64,000 bases of DNA, taken from Nitzschia sp. pyKryTriq1. Lineage: Eukaryota; Bacillariophyta; Bacillariophyceae; Bacillariales; Bacillariaceae. The notes under the pieces were generated by a model. The model was not told the origin of the DNA, searched no databases, and saw nothing but the letters and a program-made list of their open reading frames with translations. Every line of letters begins with the position of its first letter. Within the stretch, counting starts at the first letter, position 1. The DNA lies in contig OY101119.1 in the NCBI GenBank assembly GCA_956465555.1, positions 1,722,629 to 1,786,628 of the forward strand. The letters are read 5' to 3'. This document shows positions 56,160-64,000 of the stretch, piece by piece. The translations under genes and the position numbers were made by a program.

Positions 56160-57083
56160 ATGACCACGACAGCAAGCAACAGCAGCAAACCAATTCTTCC
56201 GGCTCTCTACTTTGAAGACGCGCGAGCACCGAATTCTGCCAGTCGGCATTCGACGACCAACGAACTTCCGTCAGAGGTTCTTTCCCATTGCCTCTCTTTT
56301 ACCAACTGGGGAGATCTCACCAAGCTGGCCTGTGTCCAGTCCTCCTGGTCCAACATTATGACCGACGCCGCTAAACATTCCAACGACGCTAAATGGGAAC
56401 TCGCTCAAGCCTTGTTGCACGGAACGTCGGGTCTGCAAAAGAACGCCCAGCGCGCGCTCTCCCTTCTCAAAGAACTCGCTCAAGTCGATACCAATGAAAA
56501 GAACCTTCCAGTAATTCCCACTGAGGCTGATACGACGAGTGATGAAGAAATCGTTGGCTTCGCGCCGGCCATGAAAGCCATTTCGGAGTGCTATTTCGAA
56601 GGCAACGGTGTCCCGAAAGAACCAGCCACTGGCTTGGCGTGGTTGCAGGCGAGTTTTCAACTAGGCAAAGACATTCACGGAGCTCATGAAACTGCCATGC
56701 TCTATGAATATGGTCGCAATGGTATTGCTGTCGACGTGGTGGCGGCAGCTGAATGGTTCAAAAAGGCCGCCGAGGCAGGACATGTGGAGGCAATGGCAGA
56801 ATTGGGTTTGTGCTACGAACTCGGCTGCGGCGTCGAGCAATGTGACGAGCAAGCCATGGACTGGTACACAAAAGCTGCCAACTGTGGTCACGCGACAGCC
56901 AAATTCAGCGTCGCGGAAGCATTCGAAGAGGCTCGGGGGGTTCCGCAGAGCGACGAGGAGGCCTGTCTCTGGTATTATCGTGCGGCCTTGGTTGGCGACG
57001 AAGACTCGAAGAAGGCCTTGCGACGCCTTTATGATATTGCTCGAATCGTTGTGCCCGGAGTGGCCGACATTTTAGATGTGTAG
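56160..57083 (+). CDS. F-box and Sel1-like repeat protein
   Basis: A single exon of 307 aa. An F-box-like block follows the disordered start (NELPSEVLSHCLSFTNWGDLTKLACVQSSW, about 35-64, in parts). At least four Sel1/TPR-like repeats come next, such as GFAPAMKAISECYFEGNGVPKEPATGLAWL, GHVEAMAELGLCYELGCGVEQ and GHATAKFSVAEAFEEARGVPQ. This pairing suggests a Cullin-RING substrate receptor. No membrane segment or signal peptide. Upstream frame to 55929 has no ATG. Confidence 0.85.
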   Translation: MTTTASNSSKPILPALYFEDARAPNSASRHSTTNELPSEVLSHCLSFTNWGDLTKLACVQSSWSNIMTDAAKHSNDAKWELAQALLHGTSGLQKNAQRALSLLKELAQVDTNEKNLPVIPTEADTTSDEEIVGFAPAMKAISECYFEGNGVPKEPATGLAWLQASFQLGKDIHGAHETAMLYEYGRNGIAVDVVAAAEWFKKAAEAGHVEAMAELGLCYELGCGVEQCDEQAMDWYTKAANCGHATAKFSVAEAFEEARGVPQSDEEACLWYYRAALVGDEDSKKALRRLYDIARIVVPGVADILDV

Positions 57084-57470
57084 AAGCGCAGGGAATGCGC
57101 AAATGAAGAAAATGTTTCGCGTAAAATGTAAATTAAGCTGTAAAGTATGAATGCATACCGGTACAGTCAGTCACTATTTTTCTAGAAGACATGTACGAGT
57201 ATCGTACGAGAAAGCATCGTCAATCAATCTAGCATACTACCGGAACTGTATTTATGGGATTCCCCTTGTAATGGGCATGCGAGGTATGATAGAAATTGCA
57301 AGCCACGCACGGACATTCTGAAATGAATGTGTGCCTGTACCATAGAGTTCAAATAAATAATGTATGTCTCCCTATCTCCCTTTTTTAAGACTACAGTCGG
57401 TACCGCCATAATATATTCATCAGCAAGGCGTGGGTATGTATGTTTTGTATGTTTCATATTAGCTGGGCTC
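57084..57470. other. Convergent spacer Sel1 / PAS
   Basis: No gene. It holds a TACCGGTA at about 57158 and the two 3' ends. Confidence 0.5.
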
Positions 57471-58837
57471 TCAACCCATGACACCAACGGCGAGATCTCC
57501 ACCATGAACTGGGGACGATCGTTTTATGTTGGACATGGTGTCATTGGAGGACGAGCCCATGGAAATCACTTCATTGGTGAAGTCCATCTCTTCAACCAGC
57601 TCGACGGCAAAGTGTGTCACATTCGAAACCTCTGAGCCACGACTAGGCTTTCGTTCCACAATGGGAAACACCTTGGCCCATCTTTCCACTGGTTTCATCG
57701 TCTCGTCTTCGCGTACAAGTTGCAGCTTTCGAGGATTGCCAGAGTCAGAGGAGACCAAGCAGTCATTCAAGAGGACTGGTTTGCTACCCTCCTCATCGTT
57801 GGAGCTATCAACAATGGATGCAAAGCCTGATCCGATGATTTTCTCGCATGGCAGTCCCGATAGGCGCAGAAAGGCCGCATTAGCGTGGACTATAGCAAAT
57901 GGATGGCATGAGAGTGCCAAGAGTCTGTGGGAGGTGTTCAAGAGTCGAAACGAACACGCTGGGTTAGTGAAACTTTCTTTGGGGCTTCGAGATTTTTTCT
58001 GCACAATCACATGACATACCTTGGCGTCGTGGTCAAAGCCAGACTTTTGCTCATCGTCATCGTACTGTTCGCGGAGGATACAACACTGCAAGATCCCGAT
58101 TCCGTCGGTGTGGCGACATTCGTTTCCAAAACATCTTTGAAAAGCGGTGGGATATCGATGGAGGCCCCGGGATTGTTTTTGCTCGACACAGAGTCCATAT
58201 CAGATTCGCTGACAGACGAAGTGCTCTCTGAATCATCCTGTGGGGAAGGATCCACCTTGGTTGACAGCTTTGATCGCATTGGGTAGCTTTCCCAGCATGC
58301 CAAAGCGAGCGCCTGATAATCATATGTAGATCCAATCAGTCCGCTTGTTGCCATGATAGTTTTCTTGTCGAAATCCGCTGAATGAACAAGCTTTATGTCT
58401 TTGAGATTGATAGACACTGATCCCAAAGTCGTCGTTTTTTCGATCTCGGGGCTGACAGTGGAGTATTCGAAGCCTCCACGAGCCAGATCTGCCCTGACGC
58501 TTGCTGCTGAGAACTGGAGCTCGTTCTTCTTTTGTCGCTTGGGACAGGAATTCATTTCACGCACAGAATGGTGTCTTTGTTCCCCGTCAAGGTCGATTGA
58601 GATCATTGGGGGAGATATGGAGGACTCCTCTCGGTCTGCAGAGTAGCCACTGAGGCTGTTATCGTGGCGTACGCTAGCGAGTCTTCTCTTCTGCCCGCTG
58701 TTGGCGCTGCCCGTGGAACTGCTGTTCGAGTCTAAACCGGCCATTTGTCTTGAACTCAATGGGGGCATCATATTGTTCCGTTTTTGCGATGATAATAGAG
58801 AGGAAGTAAGAGGTGTTATCCTGAATGCTCTTTGCAT
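57471..58837 (-). CDS. PAS-domain protein with long disordered N-terminus
   Basis: Two exons, 58837-58020 and 57924-57471, joined in phase 2 (CCAAG|gtatgt ... cctcccacag|ACTC) give 423 aa. Exon 1 encodes a Ser/Asp-rich disordered region with basic stretches (SCPKRQKKNELQ), possibly a nuclear signal. Exon 2 carries one PAS domain: RLLALSCHPFAIVHANAAFLRLSGLPCEKIIGSGFASIVD. That start resembles light- or redox-sensor PAS regions in algal regulators. No LOV cysteine motif (NCRFLQ) and no bZIP are visible. An alternative acceptor would add a roughly 20-residue PAS-preceding stretch but breaks frame, so this model is preferred. The partner and output are unknown. Confidence 0.75.
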
Positions 58838-59916
58838 TGATTGTTTTCGTTATTTTTGTGGTTTTCCCTTTTTTGTGACCCAAACCTACCGGTACTTCGC
58901 AGTTCGTCTCGAAGGAAGAGAGCAATCTCCGTCGCCGCCAGCAAAAATAGCCGGTTCGGGTCGTCGGGTCGTGTCCTTGTACAATTAAATAACGAACGAC
59001 TTGTTGTATTCATTATTCATTCAACACAAGTTAAAATGACGCATGAATTATATTTAACGGACCCCTCTGACATCATTTGAAACAGTCCAAAATGAACCAC
59101 GTCAGGTATGTTCGATTAAGTAAAAAAGGATTCCTTAAGTATTGGCCATCATCTAAGTTCTCGTTTTTATAAGACAATACTTAAGATAGCAAACGTGGCA
59201 CAAAAGGCACCTGAGTCAAAATGACGCATTTCCTGCTTCTTCGTTCATTCGTCGGTTCAACAGAACACGCAGAACGCAATCGTTAGCGACACTTTCGTGC
59301 GTATGATGCACTCTACCGACCGGTACCAGGTATATGCACCGGAACGACTACAGTACCTGCTGGTACCACCAGGTTCGTACCACTGTACCGGTACCTGGTA
59401 CGTGTACTGTGCAGGTACAGTACCAGGTACGAGTACGGTAGACTTAGGCAATCTACTTGTTCGTATCGGTACCGGTACTGGTACTTGTACCATGTACCGG
59501 GCCCTTTCATGTCATCGCATTTCGAACTTATCCCATGGCACCGTTGCCGTATCTCGTCGTTCGGCGTCTTTTGCATATCCAATGGATAAGCGAACATTCA
59601 GGATTCTCCATATCCGAATACTTTTTATGATATATCCAATGGTTAGTGTCTGTCGTGTCTGCGGCGTCTGTTTGTTCTTCTCCTCCCTTTTCGTCCTTTT
59701 TCCGTCTGTCATCCCTTTCTTCGGTAAAATGTGACCGATCCGATCACTTCTCATCCGAGCGGGGTAATGCAATAAAATGCGATCAACAAAATTCATGCCA
59801 AAACAGAAAATATTCCATCCGCTTCACAAAATCCATTGTATGTATACTCATGAAGTGCTAAAGAAAAAGTAAAGTAAAAGTAAAGTAACAACGCAGCTCT
59901 AGTAATCCTTAGTTAT
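58838..59916. other. Spacer with dense GTAC island
   Basis: 59320-59500 is dense in GTAC, ACCGGTAC and TACCGGTA. Direct CATTC/GTAAAG microrepeats occur near 59860-59890. No gene is seen. Confidence 0.6.
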
Positions 59917-60423
59917 TTACACTTCGACCAACCAGTTTAGCGTCCATCTTGTCGCATCAGTCATGTTCGGCATTGACTGATGCAGACAGCGACTATCAAA
60001 CACCAGTAGCGTCCCAGATTTTGCGGTGATTTTCTCCATCTCTATCTTCGCAGCCTTCATCTTTTCGAACAATCTACCACCGTCCCTCTCGTACGCCGGC
60101 ATTCCACAGGAATCTCGGTAGAGTTCAATGTTCCCGTTGTTTTCGTTTGTTTCATCGATAAAAAAAATAAATGTATACTGTCGGGGCGCTTCCGATAAAG
60201 CGCAATCTCGATGCAGTTTTCCTTTTACCCATCGATGATTCGTTGGGGGTGCTGCGATTGCATCCGCGCTGTTTTCGATAATAGTAAACTTACCAATTAT
60301 TCCCTCCAACGAGTCAGTTGTAGCTGGTCCTTTGCAAACTATCTTTGCCCCTATGGACAAAGGGGACGGTGAGTCAGATATCACTATTAACATTTTCTCT
60401 CTTGTCAATGGAAACCGCTCCAT
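59917..60423 (-). CDS. 2-oxoglutarate/Fe(II) oxygenase-like protein (PhyH type), N-terminus uncertain
   Basis: A 168-aa frame is taken from ATG 60423. The oxygenase core is visible: KLHRDCALS (HxD), RQYTFIFFIDETNENNGNIELY, then GTLLVFDSRCLHQSMPNMTDATRWTLNWLV, with the distal His and the Arg that binds 2-oxoglutarate. This looks like the phytanoyl-CoA dioxygenase fold. The family is normally about 250-300 aa, so an upstream exon is probably missing or the gene is truncated. A 42-bp internal stretch (gtaagtttac...atcgcag) could be a tiny 3n intron, since both spliced and unspliced versions stay open. The start overlaps an antisense ORF by 71 bp. Confidence 0.65.
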   Translation of the reverse strand: MERFPLTREKMLIVISDSPSPLSIGAKIVCKGPATTDSLEGIIGKFTIIENSADAIAAPPTNHRWVKGKLHRDCALSEAPRQYTFIFFIDETNENNGNIELYRDSCGMPAYERDGGRLFEKMKAAKIEMEKITAKSGTLLVFDSRCLHQSMPNMTDATRWTLNWLVEV

Positions 60424-60740
60424 TGTTGGCAGCGTCGTCAAAAGATTCTTTCATGACGGTACTCTCAAGTCCCTTGGTGAGATTTCTCTCTTGGAATTCG
60501 ATCGCAAAAGCGAGTCCAAGTTCCCCACCGTGAAGGAGTTGGATGCTATTATCTTTCATGCTGCCGGTATCGGTAGGGGGGAAGTTGATATGATGGATGT
60601 CTAGATTGTTACGAATAAACAGATAATATTTTACTATTGTTAACAGATAATATTTTACTATTGTTCTACTTTCCACAGTTTGGGCACTGCTCAATGAACA
60701 TTTCGATGAACTTCTTGGAAATGTTGTACCATTGTTTTGA
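60353..60740 (+). CDS. Possible small gene or remnant, antisense to the 2OG ORF
   Basis: A frame opens at ATG 60353 (MDKGDGESDITINIFSLVNG...). With a splice from G|gtaggg (60572/60573) to ttccacag|TT (60679) it gives a 93-aa product ending ...VWALLNEHFDELLGNVVPLF. Just beyond, in another frame, about 60740-60892 reads as an acidic tail (DPDESSDDDTAEMDTVDQE). So this may be a host gene with a frame break or a further splice. Nothing is recognised by family. Confidence 0.3.
60618..60665. repeat. Tandem duplication, 24-bp unit x2
   Basis: AACAGATAATATTTTACTATTGTT, given here only as a 24-bp unit starting AACAGATAAT and ending ACTATTGTT, occurs twice back to back at 60618-60641 and 60642-60665 with no mismatch seen. 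Confidence 0.9.
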
Positions 60741-61562
60741 AATTCGTTGGCACAAGACTGGCGCTCCAGCGTGATCCTGATGAAAGCTCTGATGACGATA
60801 CCGCCGAAATGGACACCGTGGATCAAGAGCGAGAAGCCGCCATGAACCAACTTGGTGTGGAACCATGGGAAATGAGGTTCTGAGGTTGTATGCTGGAGGA
60901 GATGATGGATGGCAAGCATCGTGGAAGTATTGCGTCGGGATTGTTGAAAAACCGAGTTGGTGGAAAGCGTCGTTTTGGGCCATCTTCGAGCCCATTTGGG
61001 TTGGATATGGAGCGGTTTGGAGGCTCAAAAATGGTGAAAATTTGTGTCACTGGTGAATCACGTTTTATTTTGTTGCTGGCGTGTCAGAGTCGCTTAGGAC
61101 ATAGAATCGTTAAGTAATTTTAGAGATTGGATTTGCCTATTCTATAGATTGGATATGTATGGGGTGCCGTCGTTCGCCCGGACGACGTACGGTTCGTTCA
61201 TCATTGTTGCAAAACACACAAGAGGATTCAAGTTCAACACCTAGTAGTGGCACCTAGCACTAGCCATGACTAGCACTACATTACTAGCCTGCCCAGCAGT
61301 AATAGACCCACCGTATTCCCAGCAGTAATAGACCCACCGTATTCTAGTAAACCAACAAACCAAGCACTGCTTACCATAAAGCAAAACAAAAACAATAGTT
61401 CTAAAGCTCCTCACAATATTAAAAGACATCAATTAGCAAAGCTTTTGACTTTTACGTTACAGACCTTGACTTGATCAAATAATGACTTGATCAAATACAT
61501 CAGGAAGAAAGAAGTAAAAAGGCAAGGGGTGCCTTCCCAGGCACAACGATCAAAGGATCTAC
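60741..61562. other. Gene-poor stretch with small repeats
   Basis: Broken coding-like pieces up to about 60892, then no gene seen. It contains two direct duplications: a 26-bp unit (61292-61343) and an ACTTGATCAAATA doublet near 61468-61496. Confidence 0.5.
61292..61343. repeat. Tandem duplication, 26-bp unit x2
   Basis: The unit starting CCCAGCAGTAATAG and ending ACCCACCGTATT is present twice, at 61292-61317 and 61318-61343. Confidence 0.9.
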
Positions 61563-61796
61563 TGCAAAGTTTTTGAAGATAACTCAGGAGCACTGGAAAT
61601 GGCTACTATCCACAAGTGGAGACCACGAACAAAGCACCTTGCTACCAAGCTCCATCATTTCAGATCATACGTGACTCAACGTGACGTCACCATCCATAAG
61701 ATTGACACATCACTCCAATGTGGGGACTAGTACTTAACCAAGCCCCTCAATGAAGAGCTCCACGCAAGGCACCGTCTCGCCGTCCAAGGATGGTAA
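61563..61796 (+). mobile_element. Ty1/Copia retrotransposon fossil (RNase H end of pol)
   Basis: The sequence reads like the C-terminal reverse transcriptase/RNase H region of Copia elements, with the recognisable stretches VFEDNSGALEMA, KWRPRTKHLATKLHHFRSYV and YLTKPLNEELH. It is a short broken remnant, not a whole element; no LTR pair is obvious. It is probably old given the decay. The spacer on either side may hold more of it. Confidence 0.8.
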
Positions 61797-62583
61797 AGCA
61801 CATCAAGACTCAAGCCAACTCAATGTACAATACACGGATTACCCTTGGATTCCAGGAAACTACTAAGATTGAGAGGAAGTGTGACAGCATTACCGGTCAT
61901 TTTGGGGCGAACCTCTTCGAGAACCCCAAATGCTTACGCACCTCTTTTCCCGAACCATTCCGGACAGTCATGAATCAATCACGAGTACCGTTCCCGAAAC
62001 CCGAATCCTACTACATAACTATATCGCTTCTCAAACACTCAAGAAGGTGACCATCAAATCAACAACCAAGTGTATCCAGAACGCAAGTATCAAGACTACA
62101 CTTCAGAGATCAATTCTACATCAAATAGTTGCTCCAGAAGAGCTCATAAAATAATCTATGCCACAGTCGCAAACACTCAAATACAAATACTAGTTATTTT
62201 ATCACACACAAACGCCCAGTAATTCGAGGCCGTCAGCCAAAGCGCCTGTCCGTCTACTTAAATTATCACACAGGACCTTCCCGCTGTGTGATGCGGCTTG
62301 CGGCTCCCCATCCCCCATCACCCATCTTCATGAACCCACCGAGGACACCATTGGATAGAGCACATTTGTAAACCTATATGAATGGTATCAGCTCTTTGTA
62401 CGAGTTACGAGTTTTCGTACCGAAGTCGGCCTCAAAATTGTTGCCTTCGCTGCCCGCCAAAAGGGCTTGGTAGTTCTTCCAGCCTTGTTCTGGAAAAGAG
62501 CTCCGGTAGTTGAAGGGTTTTCGGGATCCTTTCGGGATAACCTTATTCCAAAGCGTCACCTTTATTTCTCTACAAGGAGTGAC
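61797..62583. other. Spacer between the Copia fossil and MTHFS
   Basis: About 790 bp with no gene called. The beginning may belong to the Copia remnant. A short ATG at 62380 followed by a possible splice is discussed under MTHFS. Confidence 0.4.
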
Positions 62584-63240
62584 ATGTCGGGATCACCGGG
62601 TTCCTCCAACGACACTGTAGCCCAAAAGAAAGTCTTTCGAAAGAAGATTCGTGCTTCCATCAAAGAGCTGACAGTCGAAGAAACCCAAACCCAAAGTCAA
62701 CAAGTGTGGGACAAAGTTTTTGAATTGCCTGTCTACCGATCAGCACAAAGGATTGGTCTGTTTCTGTCCATGCCCGAAGGGGAGATCAATACGGATCCTA
62801 TCATTGAGAATGCCATCAAGAGCGGAAAGACTGTATATGTTCCTCAAGTTGGTACCAATTTTGAGAAATGCGACATGGAATTACTCAAGGTCCTTTTGGA
62901 TACTCCAGATCCGTTTTTTCACAAGAGTTGGCCAAAAAACAAGTGGCAAATTCCTGAACCACCAGCTGATATGCCCACGATACCAGCGAAAGCTGGAGAC
63001 TTGGATCTTCTCATAGTCCCAGGTTTAGGATTTGACAGCAAAGCCAACCGTCTGGGGCAAGGGAAGGGGTACTACGATAGATTTATCGCACGAATGACTC
63101 TTAATAACACCAAACTTCCTCTCGTGGCCGTTGCTCTTGAAGCTCAGTTTGTGGACGAGGATATCCCAGTGGAAGACTACGACAGACAAATGGACATGGT
63201 CGTCCTTCCAAGCCGAATAATATTCCCGGATAGATTGTAG
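62584..63240 (+). CDS. MTHFS: 5-formyltetrahydrofolate cyclo-ligase
   Basis: A frame of 218 aa from ATG 62584. The enzyme converts 5-formyl-THF to 5,10-methenyl-THF using ATP. Motifs: KKIRASIKELTVEE, RIGLFLSMPEGEINTDPII, VYVPQVG and the C-terminal DLLIVPGLGFDSKANRLGQGKGYYDRF signature. The frame continues upstream to 62467 (with TTG only). A small exon at ATG 62380, spliced from ATGAATG|gtatca to cttccag|CC, would give a basic MNALFWKRAPVV... presequence for mitochondria. This is possible but unproven. The gene is convergent with the next one, 42 bp apart. Confidence 0.93.
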   Translation: MSGSPGSSNDTVAQKKVFRKKIRASIKELTVEETQTQSQQVWDKVFELPVYRSAQRIGLFLSMPEGEINTDPIIENAIKSGKTVYVPQVGTNFEKCDMELLKVLLDTPDPFFHKSWPKNKWQIPEPPADMPTIPAKAGDLDLLIVPGLGFDSKANRLGQGKGYYDRFIARMTLNNTKLPLVAVALEAQFVDEDIPVEDYDRQMDMVVLPSRIIFPDRL

Positions 63241-63282
63241 GCCGTAAAATGTCTGGTAAAAACTTGAGCTTCGATTTTTAGT

Positions 63283-63999
63283 TTACTCATTAGACGCGCG
63301 AAAATTGTCTTGACCGAAAACGAGCATGGCAGTCTTCCATAGCAGGAGGTCAAAGGGAAGTAGCACCGCCGTGGGAAGTGATGGCACGTATACTGCCGAT
63401 CCCCCTTGTATAATGATTCCACTTTCTGTCATGGTTGCTGTGGACACAGATTTTAAGCACTGTAGAACCAATGCCAACTGTACCAAAAAGGATTTTGTAG
63501 GACAGTGAACTGCCACTCCTCCCCTCTCTGTCGTGTCGCCGACGGCTTTTTTACTTTGAACGATAAGCCCACTAACATTCTCGTTTCGAGGTGCCGATAC
63601 CTCCCATTGGCCTGTTGATGCTGTAGACGCAATATCCAAAAAGCTCGAAATGGCATCCATTCGTAAAGATTCCTTGTCCGGGTCAAGTTCCCTTTCTTCG
63701 TTTTCGAGAACAATCCATTTCCCATCTCCCAGTATTCGCATTGCCATCATCGGGTCGCCAACCGCTACAGAATTGTCGCGCGGAATAGGCATAATATTTC
63801 CAAAAGGTAGTGACAAACCTGATCGACTCGATGCCAAAAATCCATCACCATTTTCAGGTGGATACAGAATTTCGGCTGCTTCTACGAACGGATCCGATAC
63901 GTTCAACAATTTTTGAAAGCTGGAATCGGATAAGAGAACCTTTTCAATCAAGGGGTCTTCCTGAAGAAAGAGGAGTCCCTCTTGCTCCAGCTCTTTCAT
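63283..63999 (-). CDS. Unrecognised protein, 3' part, runs to the window edge
   Basis: A 238-residue frame is open to the window's right edge. The Met at 63999 may be internal. It has alternating hydrophobic and charged stretches (FGNIMPIPRDNSVAVGDPMMAMRILG, WEVSAPRNENVSGLIVQSKKAVGD) and a hydrophobic last third (SFLVQLALVLQCLKSV; PTAVLLPFDLLLWKTAMLVFG). I do not recognise a family. Confidence 0.6.
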   Translation of the reverse strand: MKELEQEGLLFLQEDPLIEKVLLSDSSFQKLLNVSDPFVEAAEILYPPENGDGFLASSRSGLSLPFGNIMPIPRDNSVAVGDPMMAMRILGDGKWIVLENEERELDPDKESLRMDAISSFLDIASTASTGQWEVSAPRNENVSGLIVQSKKAVGDTTERGGVAVHCPTKSFLVQLALVLQCLKSVSTATMTESGIIIQGGSAVYVPSLPTAVLLPFDLLLWKTAMLVFGQDNFRASNE

Positions 64000-64000
64000 C

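Noticed and set aside
57927-58286. A plus-strand ORF antisense to the PAS gene
   Set aside because: It is a shadow of the PAS exon 1 reading frame with no recognisable domain.
60666-61028. A minus-strand reading with a Cys-x-x-Cys ending that looked like an integrase zinc-finger piece
   Set aside because: The opposite strand gives a better coding pattern (acidic tail, normal codon use), and the match rests on a few residues.
1-64000. tRNA or rRNA genes
   Set aside because: No T-arm-like GGTTCGAATCC with a matching acceptor stem and no rRNA-like stretch were found by eye; a tRNAscan run would be decisive.
1-64000. CRISPR array or bacterial operon
   Set aside because: Repeats are simple or palindromic without spacer structure, and the genes contain spliceosomal introns.

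Overview
The window is nuclear DNA of a eukaryote with short spliceosomal introns (about 70-240 bp, GT-AG, donors mostly gtaagt, gtgagt, gtatgt or gtacgt), one to five exons per gene and genes alternating freely between strands. A diatom, probably pennate, is the best guess. The evidence is a surface protein with PSxxPS-type Pro/Ser repeats, a residual Ty1/Copia fragment of the kind common in diatoms, and compact genes separated by low-complexity spacers. This is inference; no rRNA or organelle marker is present to prove it.

Layout: 0-10 kb holds a KDEL receptor (ERD2), a REEP/HVA22 protein, the RPA2 subunit, phosphopantothenoylcysteine decarboxylase, a membrane-anchored metallo-beta-lactamase-fold protein and a DUF829/TMEM53-like hydrolase. 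10.8-15.0 kb is a diverged inverted repeat whose arms flank a PI-PLC-X-like gene; the left arm carries about 0.9 kb extra with an orphan ORF. 15.7-26.4 kb holds MRE11, then the head-to-head ribosome-biogenesis pair UTP12 and RRP12. 26.5-35.6 kb holds a PAPS transporter, PPP4R2, a hypothetical gene, EMC8/9 and a Pro/Ser-rich membrane protein ending in an RRM-like domain. 35.6-37.0 kb is a long simple-repeat spacer. 37-47.5 kb holds eIF2B-beta and PARN (start codons 47 bp apart), a SLC25A39/40-like carrier, a prenylcysteine oxidase-like protein and NDC80. 48-59 kb holds a thioredoxin-like/TSP1/NHL membrane protein, a SRPBCC protein, a small secreted protein, RidA, an F-box/Sel1 protein and a PAS protein. 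59.9-62.5 kb is gene-poor and messy: a short 2OG-oxygenase-like ORF, an antisense ORF, small tandem repeats and a Copia fossil. The window closes with 5-formyl-THF cyclo-ligase and the 3' part of an unrecognised gene.

Most genes are housekeeping: DNA repair and replication, rRNA processing, translation initiation, mRNA deadenylation, ER functions and mitosis. They do not form one pathway. The exception is the UTP12/RRP12 pair, which shares a 478-bp promoter and one process. Convergent neighbours are packed 15-93 bp apart. I found no tRNA, rRNA, CRISPR or bacterial-style operon.

The strongest unexplained signals are non-genic or architectural. The 8-bp palindrome TACCGGTA occurs dozens of times, mostly in spacers. 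CTCTCTA/TAGAGAG stem elements accompany it. The others are the inverted repeat around the PLC-like gene, and three unusual host proteins: ERD2 with a Gly/Tyr/Gln-rich N-terminus, the membrane protein with an RRM-like tail, and the Trx-TSP1-NHL-TM protein.
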